Position numbers and translations under genes: made by a program. A stretch of 64,000 bases of DNA from Coniochaeta sp. PMI_546 (Eukaryota; Ascomycota; Sordariomycetes; Coniochaetales; Coniochaetaceae), in NCBI GenBank assembly GCA_021432605.1, contig MU271147.1:2418001-2482000 (forward strand), read 5' to 3'. The notes under the pieces were generated by a model. That model was not told the origin of the DNA. It did no database searches and was given only the letters and a program-made list of their open reading frames with translations. Below are positions 25,455-38,600 of this stretch, in pieces; the stretch's first letter is position 1; each line of letters begins with the position of its first letter.

Positions 25455-26475
25455 ATCGGAGATGCCATTATCACTTAAAGGACATAATCGAAATAGCATG
25501 TTACCATTGAGGGCAACAAGATGATGCGTGATTCATGGAATCGAAGTTTCTACATTTTCTTCAAGTCGGCCCCAACTTCTTCGCGGTATGCCCTGTTGAT
25601 ATGAGGCTTTGGGCGTGAAACGATTGAAACGTACTTTGTGGTGCTAAACACAAACAACAGCAGATGAGACAGAAGTTAAGCACTATACCTAAGTTACCTT
25701 GCCTTACACAACACTTTGAGAAAAGTGATTGGACAAAACACTCTATGGGATTCGAACACTGCGACGTGACATATAGTACTAAGAACTTTCCCACTCGACC
25801 ACAGCAGGCAAAAGTGACGTGGGAAATCACCAGTCCTGGACCAACGGCCGCTGCCTGGTGCGAAACCGGCCAAGCTGCACAACTAGTCTAGATTGATAAC
25901 AGAACCGAGCAAGCAAGGCCATGAAGCTGGGGGAAGTGAAGGAAAAAAAGGTGAATATAGAGCGAAGGAGGTAGCTTAAGGAGATACGACAACAGTTTTG
26001 TCAAATCATAAGACAGTAGGTTTTAGCTACTTCGCTAATACTATGACATGCAAAAGTTCTTTGTATATCGTGGTAGTTCTCACATGAGCGAACCTCGAAA
26101 GCTATGACTCAACTCGGCCGAAGTGCTGTACCATGGAACGCTCGGTGTTGATGGACCAACAAAGCTCTCAGTCTGTGGCATATTCCTACAACTGCAAATC
26201 TCTTTTGACGATAGAGCCAATGGGACACATATTTGGCTCCTCGAACAAGGACGATCAACGACCGCCATGCTTTCAGATACCGTTGGAATTATGCAAGATT
26301 ATGCTGCGTAGGCGCGATTTTATGCAAGGCAGGTAATGTGGGGGTAAGCGACTAATTTATTGTTTAGAACGTCGCTACCTCGTCGCCACTCCTGACTACG
26401 TGGAAACTCCCTACTGAGAAGAACTAAATGGCCTTGCAGATTGCGACCGCATGGAGGAAACGATCTCTTTAATCA
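25455..26475. other. Intergenic region
   Basis: About 1 kb between two plus-strand genes. No supported gene. A minus-strand segment at about 25745-25805 has loose tRNA A-box and B-box matches but does not fold as a tRNA (see rejected items). Confidence 0.4.
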
Positions 26476-28165
26476 ATGGCCCCTCCGTCGGCCTTGCAGC
26501 AGTCGGCGACCCAATCCGACTTTGACTCTCTGCCTCCTCTGGTGCGGTCGTCGACAGTGCCCACGAGCCTCGCGTTGCATCACAACCAGCAGAGCAACGC
26601 CGCCAACCACCTTCGCCCCGATCCCTCCCACTTGGCTCCGGAGGACGCCTTTACCTCGCCGCCCCAGAGAACCTCGGGGTTCGACTATGGCAGCAACGGG
26701 TCCGGCAATGAGCTACGCCCAAGGCGAATCCGCCGCAAGGATGGAGGAAGTCGGAGCCGGAGTCGTCGGCGCAAGCGCTTCCAGAAGCTGCTTTGGGTGA
26801 AGCAATCTTGTGAGACTCTATTTGACGAGTTACATGTTCAACCCCTTAGACTGACAGCCTGATGTAGACCCGGACAACTACACCGACCAAGCTACCTTCC
26901 TCGAGAACCTGCAACGTAATCCTCGCGTGCAGCCGTACGACTTCTGGCCTCTCGTAGCCGACTCGACCGTCATAGTACAACATGTCTGCTCCGTCATCTG
27001 CTTCGTGGTGTGCTTCGCCGGTATATTCCTGGAGCGCGTGAGCCCGAATACCGTTGTCGGCCTGGGCAGCATCTCCACCGTCATAGGGTGGTTGCTCTGG
27101 GACATGTGGGGCGGAGAGGAGAGCGACGACGGCATGGACGATGGGTTAGCAAGAAGCCGGAGCGGGAGGAACTACAGAGATAGGAGGGAGTTCGGCCCTC
27201 CTCGGCGTCAAGATTCCGGACTGGGCGGGGGCGCTACCAACAGCTACCCGAACGCGAGCACAACCAGCATCTCGAGCGTGTCTAACCTACCCTCTGCTGC
27301 AAGCTCGACGTCAAATCTAGTACCACCCGCACCAGCGCACACCCAAGATACCCTCCAACCGCCCTCCCAACGGCACTCAGCCTCTCTCTCCAGCACCAGC
27401 GCCAACAGCAGTACCCTCCTCCTCCCACGTCACGCGCACTCCACGTCCGTCACCTCGCTCAACTCCGCCACCTCCCAAACCAGCACCAACGGCAGACAAG
27501 GGCCCAACAGCACCAGCCCGGATAGCACTCTGAAACACCGGCCCTCGTCTCCCCTCCGCAACAGTCGCCTCAACCTGCGTCTCGCCACTATCAAGTCAGC
27601 GGTCCTCATCTACAGCACCCTCCTCGGCTTGTCACCCATCCTCAAGTCTCTCACCCGCTCCACCTCCTCCGACAGCATCTGGGCCATGTCCTTCTGGCTC
27701 CTCGCCATCAACATCTTCTTCTTCGACTACAGCACCGACATCAACCCCCGCAAAGCCGCCCCCGTCGCTTCATTATCGACAAACGCGGCTCTGATGGCGT
27801 CTACCGTGCTCGCCTCCCGGCTCCCCAGCACGGGACAGGTGTTCAGCCTGACCCTGTTCAGTATCGAAGTCTTCGGCCTCTTCCCCGTCTTCAGGCGGTA
27901 TGCGAGACAGAGGAGTTGGCGCTACCATGTCATACTCACCGTGCTGCTCGTGCTGGGCGCCGGCGGCGGGGTGGGCATGATTCTGGGAAGCGGCTGGAAG
28001 ACCGGGCTAGCGGGCATGATCATCGGGTGCCTGGTGGCCGCGCTGGCGATGGGCGGGTGTAGCTGGTGGCTTATTGGGTTGCAGAAGTACAAGAATGAGA
28101 TATATGGGCCGTGGGATCCGGCACGGCCGATCATCATCAGTCGGAGGGGGTGGGATGACGAATAA
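26476..28165 (+). CDS. GPI2: GPI2/PIG-C, subunit of GPI-GlcNAc transferase
   Basis: Multi-membrane ER protein of the complex that adds GlcNAc to phosphatidylinositol, the first step of GPI-anchor synthesis. Exon 1 is 26476-26809, intron 26810-26867 (58 bases, CTGAC branch) and exon 2 is 26868-28165, giving 543 residues. The join creates the diagnostic KQSYPDNYTDQATFLENLQ. Downstream are hydrophobic segments (VCSVICFVVCFAGIF, LGLSPILKSL, FWLLAINIFFFDY, YHVILTVLLVLGAGGGVG, MIIGCLVAALAMGGCSWW) and the family-typical SLSTNAALMASTVLASRL. It is much longer than the roughly 280-300 residues of yeast or human proteins because of a disordered N-terminus (about 100 residues) and a Ser/Thr-rich insertion at about residues 190-360, common in filamentous fungi. 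Confidence 0.93.
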
Positions 28166-30994
28166 CGTAGTTTTAGTAGCATGGTGTAATTCTCAATGAC
28201 ATGAACTTCACACATACCACGGACCAGTGATCTGACATGCGAGTGTTCCCATGAACGCATTGCCGGCTAAGGGTTCAAACGAACGTTAGATGGAGTAACA
28301 CAAACGAAAGCACCGTTTTCCAAGGCCAGTGATGGTCTCAGGGTAAATTCGGTTCGCTGAACCGCCATCTTGCTACCGGTTCATAGATATGGTCAGTCAT
28401 CCGGTTAGTATGCATGCTGGCCACCATCCCTGGTTCATGACCATATTCTGCTGCTTCACAAACCCTCAATTCAGGGTTGACAGCCCGGAAAAGCTTGAAA
28501 GTGCAATTGCCTCACCGTAGAGATTGGTATACTTGATGAAGAAAGGAAGTAAAAAGGAGGGCAAGCGTAGCAAAATAGCAAACCGTCACCACTGCAAATG
28601 TGCGCCAGCCCTTAACCCGGAGGTCTGCCATGATAAAGTGTTTGGGCTTGTCAAGCATAGTCATAGCCCATGGACGTTTGTTAACCTCACTAGCTCCCAG
28701 ACCTTGCCATTGTATTCAGAATGTAGAGAGTCGACCTCGATTCTGGTATCAACCTGGACGCTGCGGCTCAGAGTGCCTCCTATATTGGATACTCGCCTTC
28801 GACTCGAACATTCGTATGCCCATGTTTGACCCCGACTACGTTGGTGTGGAACAGCTCTTCTTTAGATTCGATCGCCGTGGTCGCTTGCGTCTCCGGGTGA
28901 TCCTAAAATATCATCACCGAAGAGCTGATGTTCTTCATTGTATCGGAAAGGAGAAGTTGGATACTGTCGACAACAAATTCTGTGGTCCTGGGACTGTACG
29001 AGGCTAGATCATCCGCCTTCTCGCACGAATTGAACATAAGACACTACCAAAGTGAAAGTTCCTAGTACATCACGCCGGTTCTTCTGAGCTTCCCCAATGT
29101 CCTCCAGTGTCGTTACTTCCTTATATATACACATGGGTTACACAATTTCAGTCTGATACAGGTGGACAAGACTCGATGTCCGACTCCAGGTCAACGTGGT
29201 TTATAAGAGACCTTGCCGGTCTGGACTTTCTACACTCGGACAAAGGCTGGAACAAGCACCAATCAGGCTTTCCCAATGCGTTTATTGTCTATCTATATTC
29301 CCTCGACTGTGTTCAGAGACAGCTGGCACGTTCAACCAGGCTTCGTGCCACCAACTTCATTGTCTCCGAGCTCGGTAAATAGCATTCTTTAAATGTGCTC
29401 GCTTCTAACATTATATAGCTGCTCTCCGTGTTAACAACGGAAGAAACAAGTAATATACTCCTGTCCATATATCAGGATCAAAGCAAACCGCAGCCAATCT
29501 ATTGACTGTGTGCCGAACTTAGAGAGGTTGACATTCATGGGTACGCAGAATCCTGCGACGGCTCGTTTAGAAATGTTGCACTCTCAATAAACATAATCGC
29601 CCAATCAACCACCACACCTTTATGTTCTCCTCGTCGAAATTCTATCGCGGTGTGCCGGTAGCCACATCCGATTGCCTGTGTTTGTCCTTCACTTTTTTTT
29701 TACTTTCCCACGTCTTATTCTACATATTCTTATTCAAGGACCTCTACTGCTGTCTGCTATCCCGTCTCGTTCTCTTACTTCACCTCGTTTGTCGACATGT
29801 TTCCGGCTTATACACTGGATATCGCCCTATATCAAAGCTCATTGGGAGAAAGCATGTTGGCAAGCAAAACAACCAACAATACATTGGTCCAGGTCGCCAC
29901 CGATCTCGCAAATTAGCACCATAACCACGGAAAGTCGTTTACACCACAATACATAACCCGGGTCATGACGATCTCAACTATCAAGAGGAAACGCATACTC
30001 TACGCATTGAAATAAGGGCCGCTGGTCAAGCCAGCCCAGACGACTGCATAGACACTCAGATTCATGATATCATACGGGAAAGCACCCGTAATCTGGGTCG
30101 TTCAACGATTTGGCTGTTCAGTCCAGCCGCCCAATTTCCTGATTTCGATGGGCAGAGATGGCCCGTCTCATGGCCGGGCCCAAGTAACCTAGACGCCGCA
30201 CTCAACTGATTCTGGAAGGCGTATGCAGCAGACAGCAAGGGAAAGGATGCTCTGACACGGCATCTGATGTTGGTCTACCGGGATGCTTGCAAGGAGGTGG
30301 CCCAAAAGAAAGGACATTTAGGACAACGAGGCTCGTATATTCCGCCCGTCCAGAATATGGCACGCTTCCCTCGCTGGGCTTACTATGAGAAGGACTAAAG
30401 ACACTGGCGCCATGATTCGTTCGAGATATCTCATTCAACTGACCGTGGTGTTCCTGATTTTCCGCCTGGTGGTTCTTCTTCTGGGATGGGAGCTGCGAGA
30501 CAGTACGTATTCCCATGCAATGGTTCGATGGGCGGGATGGGGTCATGGTTGTAGGGAGCTGATTGTGAAGGACTGGATGAGTGGGAGGCAGTGATCGATT
30601 CGACATATGTATGTTCACACTTGTTTCACGTACCGATTCCAGACGCTACAGGTGATGAGTGGGTAAGGGTAAGAACGTAAAAGAAGAAGCGGGATGTATA
30701 GCTGGTGGTCACAATGGCATGACGAGTTGCGCGTGAGTAATGATTCAAACAAAATAATCAGTCAAATTGGTCAATCTACCATGTTACTACGTTACGTATT
30801 CCCAAGATCGAAATAAAAAAAGCAAAATACCCATCTTTCCATCCATGATTATCTTATCCATTCCTCACTCCAAGCCTTGAAAGACCAAACACCCCTTCAT
30901 CAACCCCAAGATATGCTGGCAGTTGGGCAAACAAGCCTCAGCGCCAAGAACTTTCCCAATGAGGGACATACACCTAGGACATGATTTGCACCAC
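28166..30994. other. Gene-poor interval
   Basis: About 2.8 kb between convergent genes GPI2 and the WSC protein. Several short frames exist (for example plus 30385-30594 with one hydrophobic stretch, minus 30202-30618) but none shows a domain or convincing splice partner. T-rich tracts occur near 29690-29710 and A-rich ones near 30815-30830. Confidence 0.4.
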
Positions 30995-33900
30995 TTAGGC
31001 GGTCCGGGGGAGGAGAGTGGTCTCGCCAAACACCCAGGTCTCGTTGCGGACCGTGCAATCGGCGATGGGCCGGGCAGTGGCGGCAACGGCGTCGTTGAAG
31101 AAGGTGCCGGGGCCGAGGGTCAGGGTGCCGTTGGCCAGGCATGCGCCAGTGCTGCAAGGACCGGTGGCGGTGGGGGTGATGGTCGAGACGGTGATCGAAG
31201 TATCGGTCGTCGTGGCCGTGGCCGCGGTGCTTGTGATGAGCGTGCCGTCGGCGCATTGGGAAACTGCAGAGGCTATATTAGCAACGTTGTAGTTTTATCT
31301 CGAGAATTTGCATGACTTACCGGCAAAGGCAACAAGGTTGACAGGAGCGCAGGTGAAGGGAGGGGCAACACCGTCGAAGACAACCCAAACCTGGCCACTA
31401 TCATCCTGGCAGAAGTCGGCAAAGACGCCGACGAAAGCAGGGTTGTACCACACGAGCAGACCATTCTGAAGAGCGAATGTGGTATAGATGGCGCCGACAG
31501 TGGGGTTGACCCAGAAGGGTTGGTACGCAATGCCTGGGTCAGTGGAGATAAGCTGGCCTCCGCTGCTGAGCGTTCCGTCGATGAACCTGAAAGGAGTCGC
31601 GAGGGAGCAGTCGGTAGGGTTGACTGGTCCAGCTGCACCGACGAATCCATTGCCACCGGCGAACTGGCGCTTCTCGATAGCTCTACGCGCAATGGCATCA
31701 GCTCCGGTAGGGATGACGCCGAAGATGTAGGTGGCATTGGTGGAAGGAGCGGTGGGCACAGTCGTCTCAGAGGTGCTGGTCGAGGACTCGGTGCTCGTTG
31801 TCGAAGAGTCAGTGCCGGTGGTAGACGAATCCGTGGTGGTGGCGGTCGAATCCGTGGATGTTGAGATGGTGACCGATGTTGATGTTGATGTCATGGAAGA
31901 TGTGGTGCTGGTAACCAGGGTTCCATTCTGGCAAGCTTCGGCTAAATCCAAGTGTTAGTACAGCATCTGTAGCCACAAGCTGAGAGAACTTACCCTGGTA
32001 GACGACCAACTGGACAGCGGTGCAAGTAAATGGCGGTGCGTTTCCATCAAAGATGACATAGACCTGGCCACTGTCGTCGCGGCAGAAATCGGCAAGGGTG
32101 TTTGCGAAGGCATCGTTAGACCAAACAAGCACGTTGTTCTGGAGAGCAAAGGTGCCAAGGATGGAGCCGTTGGTGGGGGTGGTCCAGAAAGGCTGATAAG
32201 CGATGCCGGGATCGGTAGAGACGAACTCGCCTCCACTGGACAGGGTACCGTTGACGAAGTCGAAGGGTGTAGCCAGAGTACAGGTGGAGGGGTTGACAGG
32301 TCCAGCGGCGCCAACAAACCCAGCGCCGTTATCGACAACCACCTGGCGCTTGCGTTGTTGCGTGAGGTCACCAGAGATGATCTGGACCTGGAAGATGTAC
32401 GAGTTACCCTCAGGAGGCTGAGTAGGTGTGACGGTCTGCGAAGTACTCGTGGCGGTGTCCGTGGTCGAGGTGGACGAATCAGTCGTCGAGGTCTCGGAGG
32501 TGGAAGTCTCCGATGTGGACGTTTCCGAGGTGGACGTTTCCGAGGTCGAGGTCTCGGTGGTGGAGGTCTCCGACGTCGAGGTCTCGGAAGTCGAGGTTTC
32601 GGTGGTGCTCTCGGAAGTCGAAGTCTCGGTGGAAGTCTCGCTGGTCGAGGTCGAGGTGGTGGTGTCGCTTGTGGTGGTGGTGGTGGACGTGGTGGACGTG
32701 GATGACACGCAGGCGGTGGCCGGGTTCGGGTTCTCTAGAACAGTGGCCTGGATGGACTGAGCAACCTCGTTGTTCCATCTGGCAGAGATAGCATAGACCT
32801 CAACAGCGCTGGAACCACCGCAAAGCTCCTGGGCATCGCCGGTACACCTAACGTTGCAAGAGTCGAAGGCGACAAGAGGGGCCGAACCAATGTCGGTACC
32901 GCAGTAGCAAGTGTCGCCGTTGGTGATGCCAAAGAAGGCAAAGGTCGAGCAAGCATCGGCGCAAGTCTCAAGTGTGACGGTGACAACGCTGGGGGTGGTG
33001 AGACCAATGAGGACGAGCGGCGGGACGGCAGCGAAACATCCGTACTCGTAGAAGGGGACCTGGTTGACAGTTCCGAGAACCGAGACGGGATGGGTCGGCA
33101 ACGGGGTGGCTGTGACCTTGTCGAGAGCTGGGTAAGAAGTCCTGGTGTAGACATTGGGTCCGTTCGTGAGCGAGGCAGCAACATCAGCGCAAACGAAGGC
33201 AGTGGGCTCATTCAGCGCATTGACAAGTCCGTAGCCGGGAATGGACGGCACATAGCAGCCCTCCAACTCCGGGTTGATGTAGACAGGGTAGTAGTTGTTT
33301 CCTCCGCAGCAAGTTCCCTGGGTAGGATCGCAGGTGTCGATCACTCTGTTACAAGCATGAGTAGGCTGACCCAAAGAGCAAACGACGATGGAAGGTCACT
33401 CACCCGGTAACGCAGTCGGTCGAGCATGAGCCAACTGGGGTCTCCTCGCCCTCGCGAACACGGAAATCATTGAAGTCGAATGTCTCACCGCAGTTGCAAG
33501 TAACGCCTCCACCTCTGTTACCATTTGATTAGTCATGGAGCACCCAGGTCGGTTAGCAATGGGCTGCTTACGCGAGGGGGACGGCATTGGCCAGCGGATA
33601 CCGCAACAGGGCGCAGTTCGCCAAGCACCCTTCAACGGTGGCTTGGGTGCTGACCGTGTTGGCGGGATCGCCAGTCGGGAACGAGGCGTCCTGGTGGAAA
33701 CAGCCAAGGTACTCGTAGTAGGCGGCAACATCGGCGGGGGCAGCGCCAGAGAGTTGGTTAGGGTCAGCGAACGATGGGTCGATATAGAGTTGTGTGTCGG
33801 TGGCGCCACCGCAAGTCTGGGAGCTGTCACCGATGCAGGGAACAGCGCAAGAACCGGCGACTACGGGAGGGTAAACGGCGGGCAGACCATAGCCGCAGCT

Positions 33901-34221
33901 ACAAGCGCCGTTAAGTAGAGCTGCAGTGCGGAAACCATAGCCTCTGCAAGTCGTCACACAGATCTGAGGCGTGACGGTTGCGTTGAAGTTGGTACCGGAG
34001 TCAAAACCCGGGTAGCTGTTGGATGGGTCGGCAGGGTTGTAGTTGGTAGGGTCAAAAGGTGTAAGGAACGTTTGATCGCCCAAGAAGCACCCGATGTTCA
34101 CAAAGTCCTCTGTAGGACCACAGCTGGACTGGTCTCCGCCGTACAAAGCCTGAGCATTGCCGAGTGCTGAGAGCACACCGACAGCCAAAGCGGCAGCAGA
34201 GCGGCCGCGTGACCAAGCCAT
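30995..34221 (-). CDS. Secreted WSC-domain protein with duplicated DUF7908-like modules
   Basis: Predicted 1000 residues from five exons: 34221-33572, 33514-33404, 33345-31994, 31941-31321, 31263-30995. All four introns (52-58 bases) have GT..AG ends and close in phase. The signal peptide MAWSRGRSAAALAVGVLSALGNAQA is clear. Cys-rich WSC-type carbohydrate-binding units follow: NIGCFLGD...CVTTCRGYGF...CSCGYG, YLGCFHQD...CLANC, and YGCFA...CADACSTFAFFG...CYCG. After a Ser/Thr tract built on SETST repeats come two copies of one module. Each runs from YIF to PPFTC and contains GFVGAAGPVNP, TLSSGG and STDPGIAYQPFW, and they are linked by a second Ser/Thr tract. I think this is the fungal domain catalogued as DUF7908, from memory. 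No transmembrane segment or GPI tail ends the protein, so it is likely secreted or wall-associated through sugar binding. Heavy O-glycosylation is expected. Confidence 0.9.
32465..32700 (-). repeat. Coding minisatellite encoding SETST repeats
   Basis: Imperfect tandem units of about 15 bases encode repeated Ser-Glu-Thr-Ser-Thr in the WSC protein. The units vary mainly at third positions, so the array is not recent and is under coding selection. It probably acts as a glycosylated spacer and would be expected to vary in copy number among strains. Confidence 0.8.
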
Positions 34222-35618
34222 CTCGAAAGTGGTCAGTCTGGTTCAACCTCGTGTAGGACGGAGTTGGGGGGCAGACGACAAGGTTGTCGAGGAAGATAGG
34301 CCGCTGGATGGGGGAGGGGGGCACAAAAAGAGGGCACTAGTACAACTCAAGATGCAAAACGAGTGACTTGAAGAGAGATGGACAACAACACGGAGAACGA
34401 GCGAGCAGCTGCTGCTATTTGAAGAGCACGACGGGCGGCATCGCGATCAGCGCGATGCGTTTACGCATCAGGGAGGCAAGGTAAGACAGCAATGGAATCC
34501 AGCGAAGTGGTGATCTTCCCACGTTGAATTAGCTCCAGAGGGGCGGCATTCCCGTCGATGTCTCGGTCTCACCCCAGGAGGCCATTGCTGAGTGCTGAGG
34601 AGAAAACAAACGCGCTTGACCAGTGTCCACTTGGACGAGCTGTAAACAAGGAAGTGAATGCCTCGCCCTCGCAGTCCTCCCAATAGAAGCTATGTGAGGG
34701 AATGTTCCCCATTACTCGGTAGTGACTAGCGCACCGAGTGATGACGTCGTGATGCTGTTCACTTCATTTCGAAGAGTCTTAAAGGGAAGCATCGCGACTT
34801 TGCTGACAGAGACCTTCTTACTCCTTCATCCCTGAGGGAAGGAGCGATGTCAAAAGCGGAGCCAGCTACTAGACCAAGTACTACCTTATGTAAGGTACAG
34901 TGTCAAGCAGGCAAGCACGACACCTCACTGCAAGTCACTCGGACCCATCAGTCCATTAGCGGTCCAGTATCATTAAGGTAGGTAAGGTACATAAGGTACA
35001 TACCTACCTTAGTCCAGCCTGCGCCGTCCTCCGTCCCTTCCTCTGAACCTCAGCACGCTGAATTGAATCTCGTCCCGAATGGCATCGTACTACCTTAGAC
35101 TCAATGATTGGAAAATCCATTCTACTCAGAACTGCCCGGTAAGGACATCTACTTGCATGAAATCGACGGGAGGCGTATGACCCTGATTTGCTCTGATAGT
35201 ACTGTAGTGGATGGAGTTGTAAGGTACGTAAGGTAAGCTCGCCTAGGCGGCCCATATAACTGCATGCCATACACGACCAGCAGCAGTACTTACTCGTGCA
35301 CCTGCAACCGGATCATTTCGCCCTACCACAGCAACTTCTTCATACCCAGATCAGTCCCAAGGCCTCTGTCTGATTGGAGGAAGACAGTCCAGATACCCGA
35401 AGTGGAGCGTAGTAGGCGTTATATCCTGAAAATAAACACACGCACAATCCAGCTAACTCCGCCCAAAAAAAAAGTGAGACACCTGATTTCCTACAATCCA
35501 TCCTCCCTCCTACCACTCCCTACCTAAACACCACCCCCCCACCTCGACAAATGAGCACCGTCCCTTTGGCACGACGTTAGCCACCAGTTCCCCTGGCAGT
35601 TCTGGCAGCGTCGCCCTA
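34222..35618. other. Intergenic region rich in TAAGGTAC-type repeats
   Basis: About 1.4 kb upstream of the WSC gene and downstream of the TBC gene. It holds the densest group of AAGGTA/TACCTT motifs in the window: the inverted pair TACCTTATGTAAGGTA at 34882-34897, a run of alternating copies at 34973-35012, and copies at 35091 and 35218-35237. No supported gene. Confidence 0.5.
34973..35012. repeat. Clustered AAGGTA / TACCTT direct and inverted repeats
   Basis: Forty bases made almost wholly of AAGGTA units in tandem, followed by the inverse TACCTACCTTA, so the stretch can form a hairpin. Single or paired copies of the same motif recur in other intergenic parts of the window. Confidence 0.7.
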
Positions 35619-38600
35619 TTAGCCCTCGAACTCCACGCCAACAACCCTTGCGGCCGCATTCCCAGCCCCACCGCTAGCATCGCGGCTCGCGCTGGCATTC
35701 CCGTTGCCATCGCTGCTCTCCCTGGTGCCCGTGCCTGCCTCTGCGTCCGCGCCCTCGAGCAGATCCCTGTCCGAGCTAAGCACGCTCCTCATTTCTGCAT
35801 CGCCTCCGTACGCCTGTTGCGAGCCACCAGGAGCGCCTTTACCCGACGCCCTCCCGGATGCGGTACCTGCAGCGGCTCCACCTGCGCCACCCCGCTCGAA
35901 ACCAGGCACGTCGTCCTGATCGTCCTCGTCCTCCTCGTCCTCCTCCCCGCGCTGCTGGCCGGGAACGGCGTTCTTCTCCAGCTCCCGCTGGGCGTCTTCC
36001 ATGCGCCTCCTCACTTCGGCCGCCACGCGCATGCCGTCCGTGACAATGTTGTCGAGGACGCCTCGCAGACCTCCCCGTGATGCGGTGCCTGCTGGGCCGG
36101 GCACGGACGCGCCGCCTCCCTGTACGCCTAGTGCTGCCGCTGCCGCTCGGCCGGCGCCAATGCCTAGAGAGGAGAAGGTGGTGAGCGACGAGGATGAGGA
36201 TGGCATGGTCGGCACTGCGGATCCGAGGCCATCGCAGATGTGGAAAGATGCTGGGAATGATGACTCGAAGAACTGCTCGAGGAGTTCGTCGGCGAGCACG
36301 ACCATGCGAAAGGTCGGCAAAGTGATGTGCAGCGGGTTGGAGGGGTCGAGTGCAACGTTAGCTTTCTCTGATTGCACTTTAGATACCCGACGTCGATCTG
36401 ACGGCTCCTGTGAGGAGGTGGTAGAGCCTGCCGAGGATTGCTTGCGGTCTAGGGTAGGTTGTGAATTGCTGGTGTTGGGCCTTTGTGCCGGTTTAGGCTT
36501 AGGGCTGCTGGAGGGTGAATCCATCGCCAGAAGATCGTCCTCATCGTCATCGTCATCATCCCCAATTGCAAAAGCATCCGGGTCGGCAAGCTGGGAGTCC
36601 ACATCAATCAGATCTTCCTTGGCCTCCTTAGACGCCGTCATCTGGCTATGATTTGTCTGTTGGTTCTTGGGGTGGTCGGGATCTGCATACTCGAAGCATC
36701 TCCTGATAAACGCGCTGACACTCCCGAGGAACCGTTCATTAACCGATCCGCCCGGTGCTAGGCCTTGAGGACTCGTCGTCCCGTCTGCGAAGCCGTTCAG
36801 AGCCGTGGTAGAGTTCGACGGGCTTAGACTGCCTTCAAGTCCTCGTCGTGACAGGAACAACAGTGCCTCGGACATGCGCAAGATCCCTTCCCGATCGACC
36901 TTGCCATCACCGTCGTCATCGTGAAGTTCGAAGAAATAGTTTATGGCGCCCATAATATCGCGCTTGCCCTTTATCCGTGCCAGACCGGTAACAACGTTTT
37001 GCAGGGTCAAAGTGCCGCTCGAGTCGACATCCCATTTGCGGAAGAGCCGCTGTAGAAATTCATGGTCTGCCGGCTCCGGTCCCGCCCCCCAAGGCGACAG
37101 CACCCCGTCCGGCCGCCGGAAGCTGTTGAAGTAAGGGTTTTTATCTTTTTCTCCAAAATTATCCCGCCGTGGCGTCGAGGGCGCGTCCGAGACAGCCCAT
37201 TTCGACATGCCCGCCAAGAATTCGCGGAAGGCGTCGTAGTCCATCAAACTGGTGCTGGGTCCGAGACCGACCCTCCCCTTTTCGACTCCGTGGTTGTCTC
37301 CAGACACTTCAGCGAGTCTTGGACGGCTATTCTTGGACCGCCGGGCTTGCTCCTCTTTGATGATGTGGTCTCTCTGCTGTCGGTCGAACAACACGGTGTA
37401 AAATCTATCGTACAGGGCGCCCAGTTCGTCAGGACTGAGCTGCTTGCTGTCAGGTCCCAGATTCCTGATGGCCGTCCTCTTTGTGAAGTTTTCAATGTTG
37501 TTGAGAACCGCATCTTTATTCTTCAGTCGCAGCTCCGTGATACTATTGTGTGTGACGCCGGAAAACTCCTTGAAGGCCACAACCATGAGCTCCTGGAACC
37601 GGGTTACGGCCCTCAGCTTCGGATTCTCTGATTTCGGATGCGCCGACTCGTCTAGCCGAGAAAAGTAGGATTTGAGAACAGAAATAAAGGCTCCGTCATC
37701 TGTGGCATCCAGAAGCTCTTCGCCGTTTATACGCAGAATGGCTAGACCAACCTGGAATAGGACCTTCGGCCCCTCGACGAAGAAGACGTCCAGGACGCGG
37801 AAGGCGAAGACCAGGGGCATCGAATTGACGTACAGCGACAGGAACCACGGCAGCGAAACGACAGATAGCTGGACATCGTTCTTCGCAAGATGTTCCCACA
37901 AGACGGGCATCGTCTTCTCGACAAGGCCTTCGAAAACTTTCTGGTCCAGCAGCGTACCGTACATGGTGGTCGAGTAGTACCCAGGGACGAGTCTGTCACA
38001 TAATGCAGAGAGCAGGAAGAAGGCCTGTGCTTCGTTCATGTAGATCAGCAAGGCCGCAACAACGATGTTCATCGCCTGGCAGTACCCGACATCGGCATTG
38101 ACCCAACTGTACGCTGTCAAGACCCTTCTGAGTCGGCCGATGCCGTCCTCGCTCTGGAAGCCAGGATATTCGGGAAGACTCCTGTTCAAGTCTTTTTCGA
38201 TCTCGTCGATGGCCAGTGACTCTCTGCCGGAATGTTTCGCCAAGGTCTCTTCATAGAGTGTCGGGTGTTCGAGTCTGAGGTATATGGAGCCCGAGGTCAG
38301 CTCCCATATCTCGCCTCTTAATCTATTGGGCAGGCCAACTCGGATCAGTTTGTGGAAGGTAGGCTGGCGTATCAGAGTCATGTTCCGGCCGTTATCGCGC
38401 AGGTACTCTGCCCATAAGCGCATCTTGGCTCTGTCTCGCAGCTTCTTGGGATCGCCTGGGTAGCGAAATAGCATCCCGAGGCCAGCGTCTGGCGGGCTGG
38501 CATTCTTCCTGTCTTCTGGACGCAGAAGGTATTCCGAGTAACATTCGCTCACGACTTTCTTAAGCTTTTGTACACTCCCGACGCCAGCTCGGAGCCCCTT

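Noticed and set aside
25745-25805. tRNA-like segment on the minus strand (TGGTCGAGTGG A-box-like and GTTCGAATCC B-box-like matches)
   Set aside because: The T-arm, D-arm and acceptor arms do not pair, and no anticodon stem is found; at best a degraded relic or chance.
30202-30618. 138-codon minus-strand frame in the gene-poor 28-31 kb interval
   Set aside because: Pro/His/Ser-rich, no motif and no splice signals; likely chance.
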